A stretch of 25,519 nt of DNA, from the NCBI GenBank assembly GCA_001579985.1, contig LRSR01010157.1:1-25519 (forward strand), in the 5' to 3' direction. Each line of letters begins with the position of its first letter. Position 1 is the first letter of the stretch. Origin of the DNA: Hypsibius dujardini (lineage: Eukaryota; Tardigrada; Eutardigrada; Parachela; Hypsibiidae). The notes under the pieces are model-generated. The model was not told the origin of the DNA. It made no database searches and saw only the letters and a program-made list of their open reading frames with translations. Below, one piece after another: positions 1 through 11,200 of the stretch. A program made the translations under genes and the position numbers.

Positions 1-1582
1 TACAGCAAAGAAGTCAGAGATTCAGTTGCGGATTGTGGCTGGCTTGGAAGGGATGGCAAGCCTGAGCTAGGTAGCAGAAAAAATACCCATCTCTTGGCCC
101 GGCGCGGAGGCAATCTTCGACATATAGAAAGTTAACACTTCTAAATTTGGGGGTATGGGGTGGACAAAATCAGTTTAATCGTCGAAGTGAAGGTCACGTT
201 CATAAATTCTGGATACCGTAATAGAAATAGCGTTACTTTCGGATTTTTCTCACATTACAAGTCTGTCTCAAAAGTATGCCATCTGCATGGTGGACCGACC
301 ATCCCATCGAGACGGGTGAAACAAGACATGTGGTCAACTGCGTCAACTGCAATCGGTGTAACTGCGGGCTTTCGTGTCCACCAAAAGTGTCCAGTCAAAC
401 TGTAGCTTCAATGACGGCCGGCATCCCATGTGGACAGTGGCTTCGTAAACAGACTGAGATGAAGAGTTTGTTTGTTTAGAATCCTAATTCTAATGCACAT
501 GCTTTTACCTGATTGGGATAGCAGTCAGTCGGCTGGGGTATCATGATCGAAATTGTATCGGTAATCAGCGGCAACCCTGAAAGGAATTGCGGCAGGGTTC
601 CCGTTTCCGAAAATGTTATTTGCAGTTGTGTTTCCACATTTAGTTAGTACTTGTCTATCTGTTTGTTTGTCTGATTAATTGATTACGCCATCAATAATTC
701 TCTTCTATAATTATTCAACCAACCGTAAAGACACACAGTCGTTATTTTTATTTATTGTTAAGTTGATAATTAGTGTTGCATTGTTTAAATTAAATATTAT
801 GTCTTTTTATTGATATTTATTGAAAGCAACATATCTGTCTTATTGTCTGCTAAGTTATGTTGTATTTACCCCTTAAGATCATGGCAGATCTTTATTTACC
901 ATTCATAAAGTTTATCAACTGTCCAAATAGCTAGCGCGTACAATCGGTTTAAGCGAAGAGACCGGGCCAGTTCTTAGAATACAAAAACTCGATCCATGGC
1001 CAGACACGTTAAATTTATCGATAAAACTCAAGCACACCCAGTATAAAAAACAGGCCTTTCACATTAAACGTGCCGCATAGCTTTTTGCTTCCGTCGTGCC
1101 ACAACTAGTCCCGCAAGGTTTTTGTTTTCATCGGTGCATCTGCTGCTGTAATCACTTGGAATTCCGGACGCGGAAGTGATATGCGTTTCCCGCCATTTCT
1201 CCTTCCCTGATGAGCACTTAATCGACAGGTTATTTCTCCATTTCACGCATTCCTTCCTGGTTAATTACACTCTCGACACCAAAAGTCATAGTTCAGATCA
1301 CACCGTCACTACTACCGATAAACATGTTATCATTGTTCATGGCCAGACAAGCTCAGGCCCGCGGCCACAACCTGTCGGCGCCGAGCTTTGTGTATGTGTA
1401 TATACACAAAAATAATAATTTTATGTATATACCGTGCATACTTTCACCGTGAGTTACACAAGACCACCTTGAAGCCGGCCTGCTGGCCTTCAGGCAACCG
1501 GCTGATTCATTCAGACACAGGGCCGCACTGCAAATACACGTACCTCGAGTGCGATGGACCGTGATACAAGTTCAACTATATA
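1..1582. other. Intergenic region, no supported gene
   Basis: I see no exon with recognisable protein similarity here. Short reading frames (for example 160-405 and 1176-1415) are small, have no family motifs and look like chance openings. A frame is open from the window edge to about base 129, but 40-odd codons without a motif cannot be called. The stretch is AT-rich from about 640 to 900. Confidence 0.6.
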
Positions 1583-3048
1583 CAGGGTCCACCACCAACA
1601 TTTACTCAAGTTCAAAAGGGGTACGATAGAAATTGCGTGTGTTGATTTCAACGTTCAAAACTAACAAAATGTGCAGGATAGAGTTCAGGTCATGTTGCAA
1701 ACCAATAGATTATGAAAAATTTTGATGGGGAGCCTCTGGAGTTCGCCAAATTAAAAACCTCATTTCTGACTATTGTGTAGCTTGATTGTTGATCGAATTG
1801 ACATGAGGTTTTGCCGTCTCACAAGCTGAAATCGCAAAGCTAACCCACCAAGCAAACGTAGTGCATAGAGTAAGTAGAAATAAGAGCTTGCTTCTTTTCG
1901 TCAAAGCCGAAAGTAAATGGGAGAATCGTCGCATCAAGGGATTCCAAAATTTATATGGAACAACTAACTGGTTAGGCGGCAAATACGAGGAGCACGCTGA
2001 AATGCTTGAAAGTTCATTTAAAAAAATGGACGACGAAATTTAATATCTGAAATTTTATTCGAAACCAGTAAGGTATTGTGAAAAGGAAATAAAAGTTTCA
2101 GTGAGAGTGGCCAACAACTGGCCAATGGGCAAACGCAATAGCGAAGCTCACTTGTAAAAACGTGAACAATCAGTCGATCGATCATGCATCGTAATAAAAA
2201 AGCTTTCCGAAGCGCTGCCTTCAATGACTTTAAAAATTATTAATCCCCTCTTGAAGGTTTTAACCGTTTGACAGTAACTTTTAGAGGCGTCGCAAGACTG
2301 GACCTCGCATACTGGTTTTTTTGCAAGACAACGCTTCCTGTCACACTTCTGCACCAACAACGAAATTCCTAAAAAAGAAGGTACTTGCCACTCTTCCTCA
2401 CCCGCCCTATAGTTCTGACCTTGCAACGTGCAACCTTTTTGGTTTTCCTAAATCGAAGAAAATTCTGAAGGGCAGGACTTTTTTAAATCAAAAAGAGTTG
2501 AAGGGGAAAGTGACGTCTGCACAGAACCAGCTCTTCAAGACTGGCTTTTTGTTTGTTTTCTAGCAATGGCTGGCCCGGCTAAAGAATTGCATTGAATGCA
2601 ACGGAGATTATGTTGAGAGATTCCAGTGAAATATTGTTTATAGGTTGCAAATAAAAAAAAAAGATAAAAATGGACTTTCAATCATTTCAGCATGCCTCTC
2701 GTATTTTTTTTAAAATTGCTAATGCTGTGAATAAGCGAAGACACATAGTTTAGTTGAACCCTTAAATATGTAAATAAGATGTACTAAGCAGTTATTTGTG
2801 AAATGGGATCGAGAAATGTATATTCTGGAAGAGCAAGGCCAGATTCTGGCCGAACTTAGCGGGCTTAAAATTGCCAGCATTGCAAAAAAAGCACCGACTA
2901 TGTTCACTGAACTTTTTATGACTCAAATTTGTATGAAATTCAACTCACCTGGACATCTGCTTTTGAGAGAACTTAAGGGCTTTGAGCAACGGTCAAATTT
3001 CAAAACGGAGACCCATTCAAATTTGAGTACATATCATGGTGGACCCTG
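1583..3048 (+). mobile_element. Decayed mariner (Tc1/mariner superfamily) DNA transposon
   Basis: The element is about 1466 bp and bounded by matching inverted ends: the left starts CAGGGTCCACCA and the right ends TGGTGGACCCTG. Imperfect pairing continues for about 35 bp, and a TA dinucleotide flanks each end (1581-1582 and 3049-3050), as expected for TA-targeted mariner insertion. The 3' half of a transposase is readable on the + strand, including DNA-x-x-HTS and LPHPPYSSDL blocks. The 5' half is not readable as one frame, so the copy is clearly non-autonomous. Boundaries are well supported; the subfamily is not determined. Confidence 0.88.
2321..2629 (+). pseudogene. Mariner transposase C-terminal remnant
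   Basis: Reading from 2321 gives QDNASCHTS, then LPHPPYSSDLATCNLFGFPK and LKGRTF, the C-terminal half of the mariner catalytic domain. An in-frame TAG at 2561-2563 interrupts it. The same frame then resumes with QWLARLKNCIECNGDYVERF and ends at TGA 2627-2629, the usual mariner C-terminus. In mariner the third catalytic Asp lies 34 residues after the Asp of the DNA motif; here that position is Asn (the N of ATCNLF). With the internal stop, the missing N-terminal half and this substitution, the copy cannot encode an active enzyme. Confidence 0.88.
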
Positions 3049-3050
3049 TA

Positions 3051-4530
3051 CATGTACTTCACCTTGTACTATACTGTTTGAAAGTACCATGACGTAGCGT
3101 TTGGCGGCTACGTTAATTCACGAAATAAGAAATCAATAATACAAGGAACAATCGGTAATCTATGAAGTAGAACATCGTCAGTTGCAAGTTTTTGTTTACT
3201 CAATGACTGAAGGACTAGCAAAGTCGTAGTTAGTCATACATATCCGGTGTGGAATGCGGATTGACAATTTAATATTTTCTCTATCAGTTTTATCAATATA
3301 AATAAAGTGATCTCCATACGTATTTTACTTTTGTTTACTCCAGATAATTTGTTTGGAATATTGTGTGTAATAGCGTCTGCTGATCGTTCTGATTTTCTTC
3401 GCAGTTTTTTGCGACATATCTTAACAATTCCAATTTTATCTGCTTCCAGGTAAGGGCTTTTTTCGTCTGCGTATGAAAAAGCTTAAGATCTCACACTAGC
3501 CCCTTTCCTAATCCTAATGTCTTACACCCATGCAAACCAATTCGTTCCGCGTGAGGTTGTTTGCGTCGGCGTGTACGACGAGCCTTTTCTAAAGAAGTGC
3601 TGCAACCGTTTACATCAATGCTTGTCGTGTGTCCGGTCAATAATGGAGTCTGCTCGCGCGCGTTCTCCGCCGATGTGGGTCAACGTGTAGGCCTTGATAT
3701 CTCTCGACAAAACTGCCCAGACGACGACAGAAAAGCGAGAACTTACTCAGCTGTGTGTGTTGCTTGTGTATGAGAGAGGTGTAAAGTACCTGCTTAACGA
3801 ACTTATGCGTTCACATTGCGCGAGCGATAGACAAAAAGCCAACCGTTCGCTTCACCCACACATACACACACACACAATTTTTTGCATTTGCGTACCCGGA
3901 TTAATATTGTATGAGCGGTTTGATTTTTTTGCCTTTCCGCATTGTTGTGGGTGAGAGGCCTTGATTGACCGCTTCGTAGTACATAACAGACATGCCTGAT
4001 ACTATTAACTGCGATTAGTCTTTAAGTTATTGTTCTGTTCTCAGCACAAAGCATGGGTCAGAAATAATGTTTTCTACTGCGCGTTTTGAGGAAACATGAT
4101 GCAGAATGCTCGTGACGGATTATCTAGATGGAATTAGCTGCTGTCATGAGTTGCGAATTATGAATTGGCAAACACTCTTCTCATAACTGCCCAGACCGAC
4201 GCTATATTACCCCATTGTCATTATACTTTCATTCATCAAATATTTCTTTTGATTCTCTTGACTATATCACAGATTTTCCAAACTTCGGATGCAACAAGAG
4301 CGGCTTGGACGTTTGGACAACAAAAGTACTTGTTTGTTGTAATTCTCACCTGTTGGACACGAAGCCACCCATATTCCATTGCCGACATGGCTCGCAATTA
4401 GTAAGTGATGCCAGTTTGTTAGCCTCTTTGATTCCTCAATATGACGAGCGATGACGTTAGATTGCGTAGGAAATCTTTTTGAACTAAAGCAACAAACTAT
4501 TAAAATTTGATTACATCCAGGATGTTAACA
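3051..4530. other. Intergenic region, no supported gene
   Basis: No exon-like segment with family similarity was found. There is a short CA-rich run at about 3857-3876 and an AATAAA at about 3300, but no gene to attach the latter to. Frames at 3561-3773, 3694-3954 and 4165-4454 show no recognisable motif and overlap one another, as chance frames do. Confidence 0.55.
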
Positions 4531-4535
4531 CACCC

Positions 4536-4771
4536 AGAGGCTCGTTCAGGGTCCTTAAAGGTTGGAACCAGGACCCCTCACGGTAGTGCCAGGGGGCAAA
4601 ATGATTTTTATTTAAAAATGAGCCCAAAATTGGGCCTCTTATCTCTCATCATTTTGAAACTTGTGGGGGTCTGAGGGTCTGATTTCCAGTAATGTTGCCT
4701 ATTTGCTCACACCCCTGACCCTAGGATGAAGGGTTTTGGTTCCGACCTGTATATACCCTAAACAAGCCTCT
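4536..4771. mobile_element. Miniature inverted-repeat element, copy 1
   Basis: The two ends of this roughly 236-bp segment are inverted copies of each other over about 57 bp. The left end starts AGAGGCTCGTTCAGGGT and the reverse complement of the right end starts AGAGGCTTGTTTAGGGT; both continue into GGAACCA, ACCC and CAGGGG blocks at the same spacing. It encodes nothing. A related copy in opposite orientation lies at about 10480-10655. No clear target duplication was found, so the superfamily is unknown. Confidence 0.78.
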
Positions 4772-4785
4772 GTATACACCCTTCT

Positions 4786-5265
4786 GATTTTTATACGAAA
4801 TTAACTTTTCCATTGTTTCTAAAATAGGTAAGTCTGGTTATTTGGCAAATTTTCCGTACATAAAAAAATCGTGTTATGATTCCAAAATAAATCTTCTGCT
4901 TAACTAGATACTGAACGCTTTTGTTAAATGGTGTCAAGGTATTGGTATTAAATTTTGCTTAATAAACTTTTTCCGCAAATGAATTCGTTCGTTGGATAAT
5001 ATTTTGTATACTCAAATTGAGTCGTGTCGATATTCACTCGAGTTAAATTCATATCTTAATTTTTACTTGTAATCTGAAATAAAAGCAAATCGTGGCCTTT
5101 TTCCTTTATTAGTTCTTTATTATTTCTATCGCTTATGAGCAGTGATCATGTCGGAAAATACAGAAACAGTCATATGCGAGGTAGCAATTGGTCATCCGGG
5201 TCTCCTATATTTACAATGTCATCATTTGTGATCAATTACGTTTTTCGCTTTTCAGTCTCCTTAAA
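4786..5265 (+). promoter_or_regulatory. Upstream region of the heme peroxidase, probable 5'UTR intron end
   Basis: This AT-rich stretch precedes the peroxidase start codon. TTTTTCGCTTTTCAG ends at 5255, ten bases before the ATG, and looks like a genuine 3' splice site, so the gene probably has a 5' untranslated exon further upstream. I could not identify that exon or a core promoter. Confidence 0.4.
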
Positions 5266-8200
5266 ATGTGGATATTCCTCTTTCTCGGCTCTATTCCGGC
5301 CGAGAACCAATTTTTTCAGCAATTTGCTGAGGACACTCCTGCAACTACGCCCGAAGCCTTTCCCGCGCCCTTCTCCAGCGAACTTATCGACAAAATCAAA
5401 GCACTCAAAGCGACAGGCAGCAGTAGTAACAAGGATCGCACAGCCCGTGTCGTCAACCCACCCGCACGCTCTCACAGCGCCAACTCCTTCCGCGGATCTC
5501 TTCCGACCGTTCCTCTGCCCGAAGCACGCGACTTTTTCAACACCGATGAGGGTAGTGACAATGAGGATTCCATCTCATCAGATGTTGCCCCATCCGCAGA
5601 CAACGAAGCCCCAACCACACCACAGGTCGTAACAACTCGCAGGTAATTTATGAGTTACTTTGAATATATGGTTAATTTTTCTGACACAATTATATTCATA
5701 CGCAATATTTCATAAATAATATTATTAAGGTTTTATTGATACTAAACTCGCACCTTTATGTGCGACTTCTTCTAAAACGTAAAGCTCAACTTCATTTGAA
5801 ACTTGTGCATATAAACGTTTCGCGACTCAGAAAAATTTAATTCTTGAAGTGAGAACAGTCAGTTAAACCTAGACGTGTTTTCTTAGCAATTAAATTAGTT
5901 TTTTGTCGCAAGGAAAAAGTTGTCACTGGCACTGACCCGTCATATTATTTTAATTTTCAGCACAGATAAAATATAATTCATGCATTGATACTAAGAAGAT
6001 GTGACCAAAACAGTAAGCATTGTAATGCTCGATCTGACTTTAGAAATTTATCAAAGGTGAAGGCCTCGCGCAAGAGATAAATATTCATCTGCAAACTGCA
6101 AACATAGTAATATTCAAACAAAATAAATTATTTGTTATAAAATAAAAAAATATACTTCAGCTAATACATAATTATGCTTTTGGCTGATTTTAATTGTCAA
6201 ATAATACATAAGATGTATGTATTAGATTTTATTATATATTTATTTATTGTATGTATTAGATGAATGTACTACGTTTAAATGATATTTATTTAAAATATAT
6301 TTAATCATCACTATATCCAGGCCATTTCATGGTTTCCCCCCGAAAGAGACGAAACTGGTTCGACTACAATCCATCAATCCGGTGAAAGCCCCGATGACGG
6401 CCTCACTGTCGCGACCATTTGTTGCGTTGGACGACACCGCCACTGGGGAAATTGTCCAGAAAGTGAAAGCCGTGGGTGCGTTGAATCGATTGACCGTTCA
6501 GTTGGCGTCAACGCGCAGGCGACGAACGAAGACGACGACGACCTTGGCGCCAACAACGACAACAAGGGCTACAACGACAACATTAAGTGAGGATGAGCAG
6601 GATGCAGACGCCAGTACCGGTAAGGGTGGGGGTTATGTTAATGCAAAGCTTCAGGCTTTGCTTCGACAAAAAATAACTGACAGCTGGGTCATTCCCCATG
6701 AATTTGTCAACCCTCAACAAATAGGATTTCCGATTGTTATTTTCGGTTGACAAAAGGAAATATTTTCACGAAAGCGGTAACTCAAATGAGCTGTGGGTCA
6801 TCATTGGCCTGGTATTTTTTCGCGAACAAATTGTTAAATTATTAATCACCGTCGGCGACGCTGTTTCATCTTCTTGGAAGCTTATTGGGCTAACCTCTGA
6901 GAAAAAAAATTCTCTAGGTAAACGTAATACCGCAAACATGATGCCTAACATTAAAAATACTGTAATCGAAGGAACACCGCACATAAACTTTTTAATTACT
7001 TATCAGCAATATTAGTATAAACAAAATAAATAAAGATAAATAGCAAATGCCTGAATTACTGAGCTTATGACATTTTGGCATTTTGGCATCTGGATGACTT
7101 AAGAAAGACAAAATTTAACTACTGATATTGGAACAAACTTTTTTTGTTTTGCACACACTGCAGAAGATAATGTTATTAAAATAAAATAGATGGTCTTTCG
7201 AAGGATAATTAATCTATAAAATAAATTGTGTTTGATGCTTTATTGTAAGTGGAAAAGGGCGATTATGATCTTCCCATAAATGAAATTTAAAATTTTGTCT
7301 AATCAAGCAAGTCGGGTATCGCCGCAATGTGCCGTGCTCTGTAGAAATGATAAATTCATGTATATTTGTTATTTAAATGAGAGGTTGAGTGCCAAATGTG
7401 ATTGCTCATCATCAAAAACAAATTTCAGACTTGTGCAATCTCGCTCCTTGCCTTACCAGTTGGCTGTAAACTTATTATGGTTAATAATTACAGACGATGA
7501 TCCAGCACCCGCTCCCAAACCAGTCAATGCTAGAGGTCAAAAGACTGCTGCCCAGTTATCGCTGTCGGAAAACGTCGGCGAGAAGAAGACCCTTGTTGTT
7601 GGAAAACAGGCCGCCGCCCTAGAACAGCTTACAAAATCACTGGTCTCCCGGTGCGTTAAGACCTTCAACTGTCCCGCCCTGAGGGAGAATCTGTCAAAAA
7701 ATGAATGCCATGTTGATAAATTATCTTGTCGCTTCCAGATTCGGTATGACCGTAGACCAAATTCGGAATCAATTGCCTCTGATTACCATGTCGAAGACGG
7801 TCAAACAGGACTGCCTTACTACCGCAGAAGGGTACGCAGCAGCCACATTATTATCGCAACAATCAGATTAATCAAATTAATTTAATTCATACAAATTAAT
7901 TCAATCTTACTGATATAGTCAGCTCAAAGAGGAAAAAAATAAGGACAAAGAATAGTTAGATCAAATCAGGAAAAATATCATTGTTTACTAAGATTTTGTT
8001 GGGATTTGATTTTGCTTCTAGAAAACCACAAGTGCCTTTGAATGATCCTTTCGGTGGAGAAGTGCCGGATTGTGCGCAATCAAAGTTTCGGTCATTCGAC
8101 GGAACTTGCAATAATATTGCCTTCCCAAATCGAGGCACTACAGCCTCAATTTTTCTTCGGATGGTGGAGCCAGACTACGCAGACTGTAAGTTCCGCGCTG

Positions 8201-11200
8201 GAAATTCGGTTGCAGCTAGAATTCTTCGACTTCTGTTCTGCCCATATTTTTGTGTTTAAATCTAACCGCATGTCTGCATTCCTGTGCGCAATATCCGCTG
8301 TGCGAGTTAAAAAAACTGTAATACCAAGTTTCAAAGAGAAATAATATGTTTTTTTTTTAAATAACAAATTCCAACTTAATAACAAAATCGATAAATGAAC
8401 TGTTTGATTAATTTGATTTAGCAAACGAAACTCGCAATATTTCAGCAGTTTGATTGACTAATCTGTCAAAGACCTTGAAAAGCGGAAGTGTGCTGAATTT
8501 CGTGCTATAATTAAGACGTCGCTCAGCGTATATATGTGTGTTACGTGACTTTGGAAATCGCACAGCCACGTCACAATTTAAGATCTCGTTATCGTGCAAG
8601 ACATAATTGAGTTTTCCATCTTGACAGATAGCTGCTTATTTCTTTGTATACGCCTTCCTGTAAAATAATGTGTTGCTTTCACTTTTTGTGACATGAAGTC
8701 TAGAGCGTGTTGTTTTCCCCCCAGCCATTGCCGCACCGCGGAAATCGAAAGGAGGTCAAGTTTTGCCGAGTGCGCGAGTCATCAGCAAACGAGTCGCGGG
8801 TAATGCAGACGTCCCCTCTACAACTACTACACAGATGGTAACTTATACTTTCTGTATATATAAATAAAATTTGGAAAACATAACATACATTTTACAAGTG
8901 TACATTTATTTTCCAGAACTGGCAGTTTGAATTATTAATGAAATATGTAATATTTATTTATTGTATTATTTATTCATGTGTTATTTATTAGTTGTTGATT
9001 ATTGAGGGGACTTATCCTCAAGTTTATTTAATAAAGATTTTGAAGTAATACAGCATTATTGCAAGAAATTCCAGAAATAGATTTTCTCTTCGTTTTCAGT
9101 TCATGCAATTCGGACAGTTCATTGTAAGTTTAACCAATATGAAGAAACATGTTTAACTCAAACTGCATTTTTCATCTACACCATCAAACCAACATTATTT
9201 TTCCGGGCATTTTGACATCAGGATCACGACATCACGGTAAGTTATTTTCATCTTTATTACAGGGTAAAGTCAAATAAAAACACCTACATGGTCGAAGCGA
9301 AATGAACTAAACTGATTATGAGTCATACAAAAATGTAACACTTAAACTTAATTTTGGCAATCCGCAATCTGTGTGTGGTTTGTAGTCTGATTGACAATCG
9401 AATATCTTTCAATCAATATAATTATATCTTTCTACATCAATATAATTATATCAATATATATGTTATATCATATATATATTTATCTATATCTAATATAAAT
9501 ATTATTTTATTTTATTTTGTATGATATATATCTCATATATATATTATATTATTATATAAATTATATCAATATTATTACATCTTTCTATCAATATAATTGA
9601 CAGTAGAATGGGCTATCTTTCCCCTCATTGCACAGAACACACCCAAGGCTCGCGGACTGGATAAGCTTCCGCCTCAATGCTGCTTCGATGATCCGAAAAC
9701 TAAGCTGGATCCAGCCTGTTTCCCAATTCCCATACCGAAAGATGACGTCTTCCTTGGACCGTAAGAAAAAAAAGATGTTTAGTAAAGTTAATCCTGGATG
9801 AGAAATATGTTATAGCAGTTTGTCTGCATCTGCAGGTTGAATCAGACATGCATGGAATTTGTTCGCAGTCTACCAGGAACGCGACCCGGCTGCACCTTAG
9901 GGCCTAGAGAGCAAGTCAATCAGAATACCGCATTTATTGACGGAAGTGCCAGTAAGTTATCATATTTCACATATGCTGTCTAATATTTTTAAACGATAGG
10001 CCAAAGCTAACTTCCTGACTGATGCAATTCTAAGACGTGTCGAGTTAATAAAAACTAAAAGACCAATTTTTTAAACTACGATTTCACTATGTAAGCATGA
10101 GCTGTTATCGGAAATGTATTACCATTTATATTTAATTTAGAATTATTGTTCATTTTTTGCAGATTTAATCATATTGCATTTGCAGTTTACGGATTATCAC
10201 AGGATAAGGCTGATGCGTTGCGATCTCATGAAACAGGTAAGGATTAAGATAACAGATAAAAAACTAAGATTGATCCTTGTTGGTGCAAAGAGCAAGTTAA
10301 GCCCCCCTCGGATTTCAAAACGTTTTCAAAAACTTCAGTTTTTCGTTGAAATTTGAGATTTGTTGGGGTGCAATATAAGCTCTCTGTTGATGGCTACAAA
10401 TTTGAGGTTCAAAGCATTCAAGAACGATCTAAATTTGATGAGAAACTGGTTTTTTTAAACACGTTTTGAAATCCCAGGGAGCCTGAAAATCAGACCCCCA
10501 CAAGTTTCAAAATAATCAGAGAAGGACAAGAGGCCCAATTTCATGTTCAATCTTGAAAACAAAAATATTTCGCCTCTTTGCCCACCCCCTGGCCCTACTT
10601 TGAGGGGTCCTGGTTGCGACCTGTAAGGCCTCTAAAAGAGCCTTGGTACACCGCAACAACTTTTTGCAGTAATAAATATCATATGGCATTATTATTAAAG
10701 TAGCACCGTCTGGCTGATTTAGGGCAACTAAAAACGTTTGTGCCAAAGAATCACCCTCATTACTTCCTACTACCGCAAAATCCGAAGAACGCCGAGTGCA
10801 TCGACCCAAATGAGACGAAAATGTGCTTCAAAGCCGGCGACAGTCGGGCAAACGTTCACGTGGGTATCTCGAGAAACACACGCTGTGGCGGTTTGAATGG
10901 CAAACAAACAAACAACAACGTTCACTTAGATGCGTGTTTGATTTATTTTTACAGCTAGGTATCGCGCAGGCACAGACACTCTGGCTACGTCAGCACAATC
11001 GCAACGCTGAAGCTCTGCACGCATTGAATGCCCATTGGACGGATGAGAAGCTCTTCCACGAAGCTCGACACATCACTGTGGCACAGCTGCAGCACATCAC
11101 CTACAATGTAGGACAAAAACTCAACTGCCAAGACGCAAGGGATAGATCAACCCGCAACGGCACATCCAGACAAACATGCATGCTTTCCTATAGACAAAAA

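Noticed and set aside
1-129. Open frame from the window edge, possibly the end of an exon of an upstream gene
   Set aside because: Only about 43 codons, no recognisable motif, and other frames are equally uninformative.
160-479. Two overlapping small frames near the window start
   Set aside because: No family similarity, overlapping in different phases, no splice or codon signal supporting them.
1861-2043. 60-codon frame inside the mariner element as a separate gene
   Set aside because: It lies between the transposon ends and has no independent motif; most likely decayed transposon sequence.
2798-3097. 99-codon frame over the mariner 3' end
   Set aside because: It runs through the transposon inverted end and out into flanking DNA, so it is a chance frame.
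5135-5632. 165-codon frame overlapping peroxidase exon 1 in another phase
   Set aside because: A shadow frame; the phase used by the assembled gene joins correctly to exon 2 and this one does not.
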